Source: Ramazzottius varieornatus (lineage: Eukaryota > Tardigrada > Eutardigrada > Parachela > Ramazzottiidae). From it: a stretch of DNA of 64,000 nucleotides. The translations under genes were made by a program, and so were the position numbers. The DNA lies in the NCBI GenBank assembly GCA_001949185.1, contig BDGG01000001.1, forward strand, positions 2,993,324 to 3,057,323, read 5' to 3'. The notes beneath the pieces were generated by a model that saw nothing but the letters and a program-made list of their open reading frames with translations, ran no database searches and was not told the DNA's origin. Shown here in pieces: positions 59,782 to 64,000 of this stretch; the stretch's first letter is position 1, and each line of letters opens with the position of its first letter.

Positions 59782-60861
59782 TTATAGGAAGTCCGACGGG
59801 TCGATGAAAGGGTTCTTCTGGTTTCGGTACCGTAGTGCAATGAATATCCCCACAACCTGAAAAAGAAGGAACAATTTGGCACATTCTTCGAATCTTCGTG
59901 CTGGCATTTCTATGAGATCAAATTCGAAATTGATTATGTACTACGAACCTCGGTAAAACTGAAAAACAACCCAATTCCCCCACATAACCGTAAAGACGCC
60001 CTGATTATCTCGTCTAGCTTTTGAAAGCAGGCCGAGCATGGACAGTGATCTGGTCCCAGATGTGCGGCGCAACATGTGCCTGGAATAACCTGGTGACTCT
60101 CTCTACAGCAGGGCAACTGTGAATAAACAAGAAATTGTTGATGGTGGATGAATGAAATTACAGAGTGATCTAGAATGGCCATGATGTTATACATACATTT
60201 GAGCAGACGGGACTGAAATCTGCCGAAGACGTTCCATTGACAAAGTACTCCTTATACGAGTTGAAGCCGCAACAGTTGGCGTAGTTCTGGACGTCTATTC
60301 TCGAATTGTTACTGGCCATACTCCAGCCATACTCCATGGCAGCTGTAATCTGCTCGTCTCCCACCGAAAGACATGCACAAGCAACGCTGAATTGTATGAG
60401 GAACAACAGCAGCATGAGTACCATATACTGCAAACAAAAAGGTCTATTATTAATCAGTATGTCTACCGGTACATTGAACATCAGAGGCTGACTTACAAAA
60501 AAGAGCATCACTTGGTGATGCTTGATGGCCGCCACGATACCGACGACGGCGAGTATCAGAAGAAAGACGCTAGTGGTGACAATAGCAATGATCGCCCCGA
60601 AACTCGTTATCCTGCTGGCTGCCAGTCCATATCCAGCGACTCCAATCAGGACTATGCTCACGCACTATAAACAAAAAACCTCACTATAAGCCACACAAAA
60701 GAACTGAGAACGTGATTCTCTATCGTTCAGAAGGGGTTTTTGCGTGTACCATCATACGAATATTTATCACTACGTTGAATAGGGATGATAGTACTTACAA
60801 TATACAGTACATTCAAGGCGATCAGAGCGTTCTTCGAGCATCCGAACCCGGGTCCACCCAT
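59782..60861 (-). CDS. TSPAN13/31: tetraspanin-13/31 family protein
   Basis: Four-helix membrane scaffold protein. Exon 1 encodes MGGPGFGCSKNALIALNVLY, the family-typical N-terminus. Then come VSIVLIGVAGYGLAASRITS, a second helix ending IKHHQVMLFF, and a third (MVLMLLLFLIQFSVACACL). The large extracellular loop carries the tetraspanin CCG motif (YANCCGFNSY) and several further cysteines. The fourth helix region reads GGIGLFFSFTEVVG and the tail RNQKNPFIDPSDFL ends at TAA 59782. HHQ in the loop before helix 3, GLFFSFTE and the NPSxFL-like end match vertebrate TSPAN13/31 closely. Five exons. The cysteine-rich loop (RESHQVIPGTCCAAHLG, then CPCSAC) is longer than in vertebrate TSPAN13. Confidence 0.92.
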
Positions 60862-63757
60862 GCCTGCGACCAAATGCGCTGATACCCGGAGCTAGGAAAG
60901 ATCGAAGGCCGTCTAGTTATGGGAGAAGATCCGCGGAGGAGCAGTTGTATGGTCGAGTTCTGTTGCTGCCGCTGTAGACGACTGTGAAAGAAGACAGAAA
61001 CCAGTATTCTCTTACAACGGCAGCCTCGATCAGATGTCTTGTCCACCGAAAGACAGCAAGAAATTGAGGAAAGTCCGGAAAGTAAAAGCATGGAAAATAT
61101 AAACAGAGAATGATTACATCTTTGGCGTCTTACCGATGTATCGAAAGCACTGATGTGCTGCTGAAGCACGCGTCTGCCGGGGCATGGCGAGCCAAAACGC
61201 GCAAAGTTAAAATGGTAGGCCATAAATATACCGGAGCCAGGTCCCGTATATAGGACACCTTGGCATCGAATCTCGGTAGAAGTGCTTTTTCAAATATTGA
61301 GCTAACAGGTGCAGTCAATCAACCGAAGTGTGGTTTTGTTTCTTTTTCATACCCAAGCTGCGGTGGAGGTTAATTGAATGATCTTACTTTTCGGTCAGGT
61401 TAACAATCTGATACGTCACAGAATGGTTACGTCATGACTAAAATCTGCCCCACATTATGCTTTGACTCATGACGTCAAGGATACTTGTCGGAGTCCTTCC
61501 TTCCAGCAACGCGCGCTTCAGCAGCACATCAGTGATCAAAAGTTTGAAAACCGACTGGCGAAATGCGAGCACGATGACGCAGACATGCATGGTGCATAGC
61601 TATGCTTGACATGACTCACATATGACATAACATTACGTCTCTTTAGAATATTATGGTGCGGAAGATTTCGAAGCATCCACCCGCAGTCCACCACCATGGA
61701 TCTTTCGCAGGGTTTTATCAGCAAACAGCAGAAAATCGTCGCAGAACGAGACAATAGTGACACCCATTCCCAAGGTTGTCGATGGGTTTGCAAGACGCAG
61801 CGGAACCCGAGAAACGGACTGCGCCTTCCTTCAAGAATCAGTTTGCTACCAGTTCCTCGTCGACCTACGCAGTGGGCATCACCTCAACTGACCACCATAC
61901 ATCAGTCTCGGTTCTCTGTCCCGACCTGTACACTGGAATGACATATTCATGGCGATACTTCTTGTCGATGGGTGGGGCGCGAGAGAATCGTTTCACTGCA
62001 AGATCGCATTTCCTCATAGTAGGCCTTTTCCGCTACGCCACCAGCGAAAACGCTGTAGCAAGTGGTGGTGGTGACTGCCACCACGTTATCTTACCAGCGT
62101 TACCATTGTTCGGCTCGGCCCCGCATGTACGAGTGGGACGTACGTGGTACAGTTCATGCCGTCGACATTTCAAATTTATATGTTTTCGCATTCATAACTT
62201 TCCTTCTCCTGCTATCAACTTTTGCAGTCTTTCGCTCGTTTGTTAGAAACTTTCAAGTCCTCTATAGCATATTTTAGACTCTTTAGCAACAGCGTATAGC
62301 ATCATGGATCAGCAACGAACAGCGCGTGCGCCTCCCAGAAGTAAGTATAACAGGTGAGCAAGCTAGAACTTCCAGTTTACTGGACCCATCCCCATATCAG
62401 CAGCAGCCCAAATTTCAGAATGTTAAACGCCGTAACCCGAGCGTCCAACGCTGGGTTACGAGCCTTGTACTTAGGGTCCAAACCTAAATATTCTGTGCGT
62501 GGATCTCATCGATCCATGAAAACTGAGTACCGCGCGGGGCCAAAATTCTAACAGGCCGTAGAACACAGGCGCTGGAGTCCAGAATAGTGGGCAGGAGCAC
62601 CTGTCGCAGCGTCGCTCCCGAATGAGTATCACTTCTAGAATTGGAGTGATGATCATTCGAATTTAGCAGTGTGTTAGTTTTGATGATCAGCTGTGTACTT
62701 TGGTAGATGTTTTTGGATAACTGCATTTACCTACTTTATTTGTGGGTATAAGCGCGGATGCAAAAATCAGGTTTTACCTCATACTAATATTCTTGGGCCA
62801 GAATAACTTTCAGTCCGTCGAAGTTCGTACACGGCTTATTGCTTGGGATTCACGATCACTTCCTGCGTTCAAAAACTAGCTGATGATCCGCAACACGCTT
62901 CTACCGCAAAAAAGACTCTTTTCGATATTTTGATATTTTGGTTAATTTTTGGACCGCTTCCCGAAGTGACACTCGAGAGGAATTATTCACTGCCCGCACC
63001 AGATATCCACCTTGACTTTCGAGATCATGATTAGTTCTTAAAGATTCGCTTTAGATATTCTGTGTGTTTTAACACGGTGCGTTCTACCAGGACTTTGGAA
63101 GTCTGGAACAAGGGGGCTACGGAGACATGGCAAGTTATTTCGCAGCTGGGTAAGCGCCACAACTCGGAAAATTATCGATGTCGCCGCGAAAACGGAATCA
63201 ACTTGCTCACTGTCCAAGTCGAAAATTCTGCTGTACCGGCAGCGTATTTTCCAAGACTTGCTCTGGATTCTTTAGAATCTATAGTCTGGAGATGGACATG
63301 AACGCCACTTCCGATGTGGACGAGCACGCTGACGGCCCAGTGACGGGTGACATAATGCCGCTTGTGACGTCACAAACGTGCGGGGCGAATCAGTGGTGCC
63401 ATCTGCACGTAGGAGCGGGCCTCTGACTCATTCATCACAAAAGTTTGGATGAGTCATTAGTTTGAGCGCCTGAGCGGAACACAAGGAACACACTGAACGG
63501 GCCCAAAATGTGGCAGTTGCGTTCCGTTATCGGGGAACCGAACGGCGCAGCCAGAGGAAAGAGAGGCCGAAAACAGCAAAGGCAGGCCAGAGAGAGGGAG
63601 ACCCGCAACGATCTGCTTGCTGCACCAGATTGTTCGCTGTTAAATTTTGCTACGGGAAAGTCTGACGATATTTCCACGGACTTTGATGCTTCTCGATGGT
63701 TTATCTGTGTTCTGCCCGGATAATTGGACTCACGATTTTTTTCTCTGAATTTTACCC
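60862..63757. promoter_or_regulatory. region between tetraspanin and right-edge gene
   Basis: About 2.9 kb. A CRE (TGACGTCA) lies near 61469. An ATG with a good donor, MDQQRTARAPPR then GTAAGT (62304-62340), and an exon-like segment at 63090-63149 may be 5' exons of the right-edge gene. A palindromic CRE is at 63363-63376. A plus-strand frame at 61696-61780 (MDLSQGFISKQQKIVAERDN) is of unknown status. Confidence 0.4.
63363..63376. promoter_or_regulatory. perfect palindromic CRE/ATF-type site
   Basis: TTGTGACGTCACAA is a perfect 14-base palindrome containing the full cAMP-response element TGACGTCA, about 390 bases upstream of the putative start codon of the right-edge gene. Confidence 0.5.
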
Positions 63758-64000
63758 ATGGTAGCCTCGACGGAATCTATGAATTGGTAAGTGGGGAAAG
63801 ATATAAACCGGAATTATAAAAATCTTTGATGTAATTTGGGTCTGTAGGCTCCGTTTAAACAATGGCGTCGATTGTCAGTTTGCTCCTCCTACATCTCCAA
63901 CACCGCAGCAGCACAACTGTATGGCCTTATCAGTTCCTAACGGCATGATAACCACGTTTGATCCAGGCGCCATCATGAAAAATGGCGAGCACGGGGAAAA
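63758..64000 (+). CDS. 5' part of unrecognised gene, cut by window edge
   Basis: ATG in a good context (CCCATGG), coding MVASTESMN, then a donor (GTAAGTGG, about 63791) and an acceptor (TCTGTAG, about 63847) joining in phase to WLRLNNGVDCQFAPPTSPTP and on through MALSVPNGMITTFDPG to the edge. The splice join and lack of stops support real coding sequence, but I recognise no family. The true start may be upstream, at 62304 or 63090. Confidence 0.45.

Noticed and set aside
61696-62280. Plus-strand frames upstream of the right-edge gene
   Set aside because: Exon joins could not be made in phase with confidence; kept only as a remark under the intergenic entry.

Overview
The window is nuclear DNA of a small-genome animal. 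Nearly every gene is built of many short exons separated by GT-AG introns, mostly about 50-150 nt. The proteins are plainly metazoan: receptor guanylyl cyclase, IRF2BP, ZSWIM8, SH3BP5, CED-6/GULP, tetraspanin-13/31, NTPDase, vitellogenin and an animal haem peroxidase. Vitellogenin, the moderate GC content and the compact introns suggest an ecdysozoan invertebrate. A tardigrade is my best guess, but that is inference; I found no diagnostic marker gene.

Layout from left to right. IRF2BP (minus, 652-2266) is head-to-head with a natriuretic-peptide-type receptor guanylyl cyclase (plus, 4658-9889). A doubtful small secreted ORF (minus, about 10.2-10.7 kb) lies in a gene-poor gap. An NTPDase/CD39 gene (plus, 12691-15752) converges on a Ly6-like, probably GPI-anchored protein (minus, 16072-16798). 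Next is a large minus-strand gene (17297-23023) encoding two tandem astacin-like domains that have lost the zinc site, followed by a mucin-like tail with five short helical repeats. ZSWIM8 (minus, 23718-30031) is head-to-head with an F-box/WD40 protein (plus, 30753-32726). SH3BP5 (minus, 33359-39022) is head-to-head with CED-6/GULP (plus, 40752-42924). A small IQ-motif protein (plus, 44063-44409) precedes vitellogenin (minus, 45014-52291), a haem peroxidase with tyrosine/glutamine/proline-rich ends (minus, 53652-58510) and tetraspanin-13/31 (minus, 59782-60861). The 5' part of an unrecognised plus-strand gene (from about 63758) runs off the right edge.

The most unusual coding feature is the double pseudo-astacin mucin gene. 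The non-coding sequence carries several families of foldback, MITE-like elements. The main one, with a core CAAGTGGCGCA...TGCGCCACTTGGG, has about nine copies, nearly all in introns or gene flanks. Others are a 146-bp element in the guanylyl cyclase gene, a roughly 640-bp long-TIR element in the peroxidase gene, an 88-bp foldback in SH3BP5 and short GGCACGGCCTTG foldbacks in ZSWIM8.

The genes do not form one pathway. Vitellogenin and the peroxidase would fit yolk supply and eggshell or cuticle cross-linking, but their adjacency alone does not prove a shared role. Exon boundaries below were read by eye from splice signals and reading-frame continuity and may be off by a few bases or an exon.
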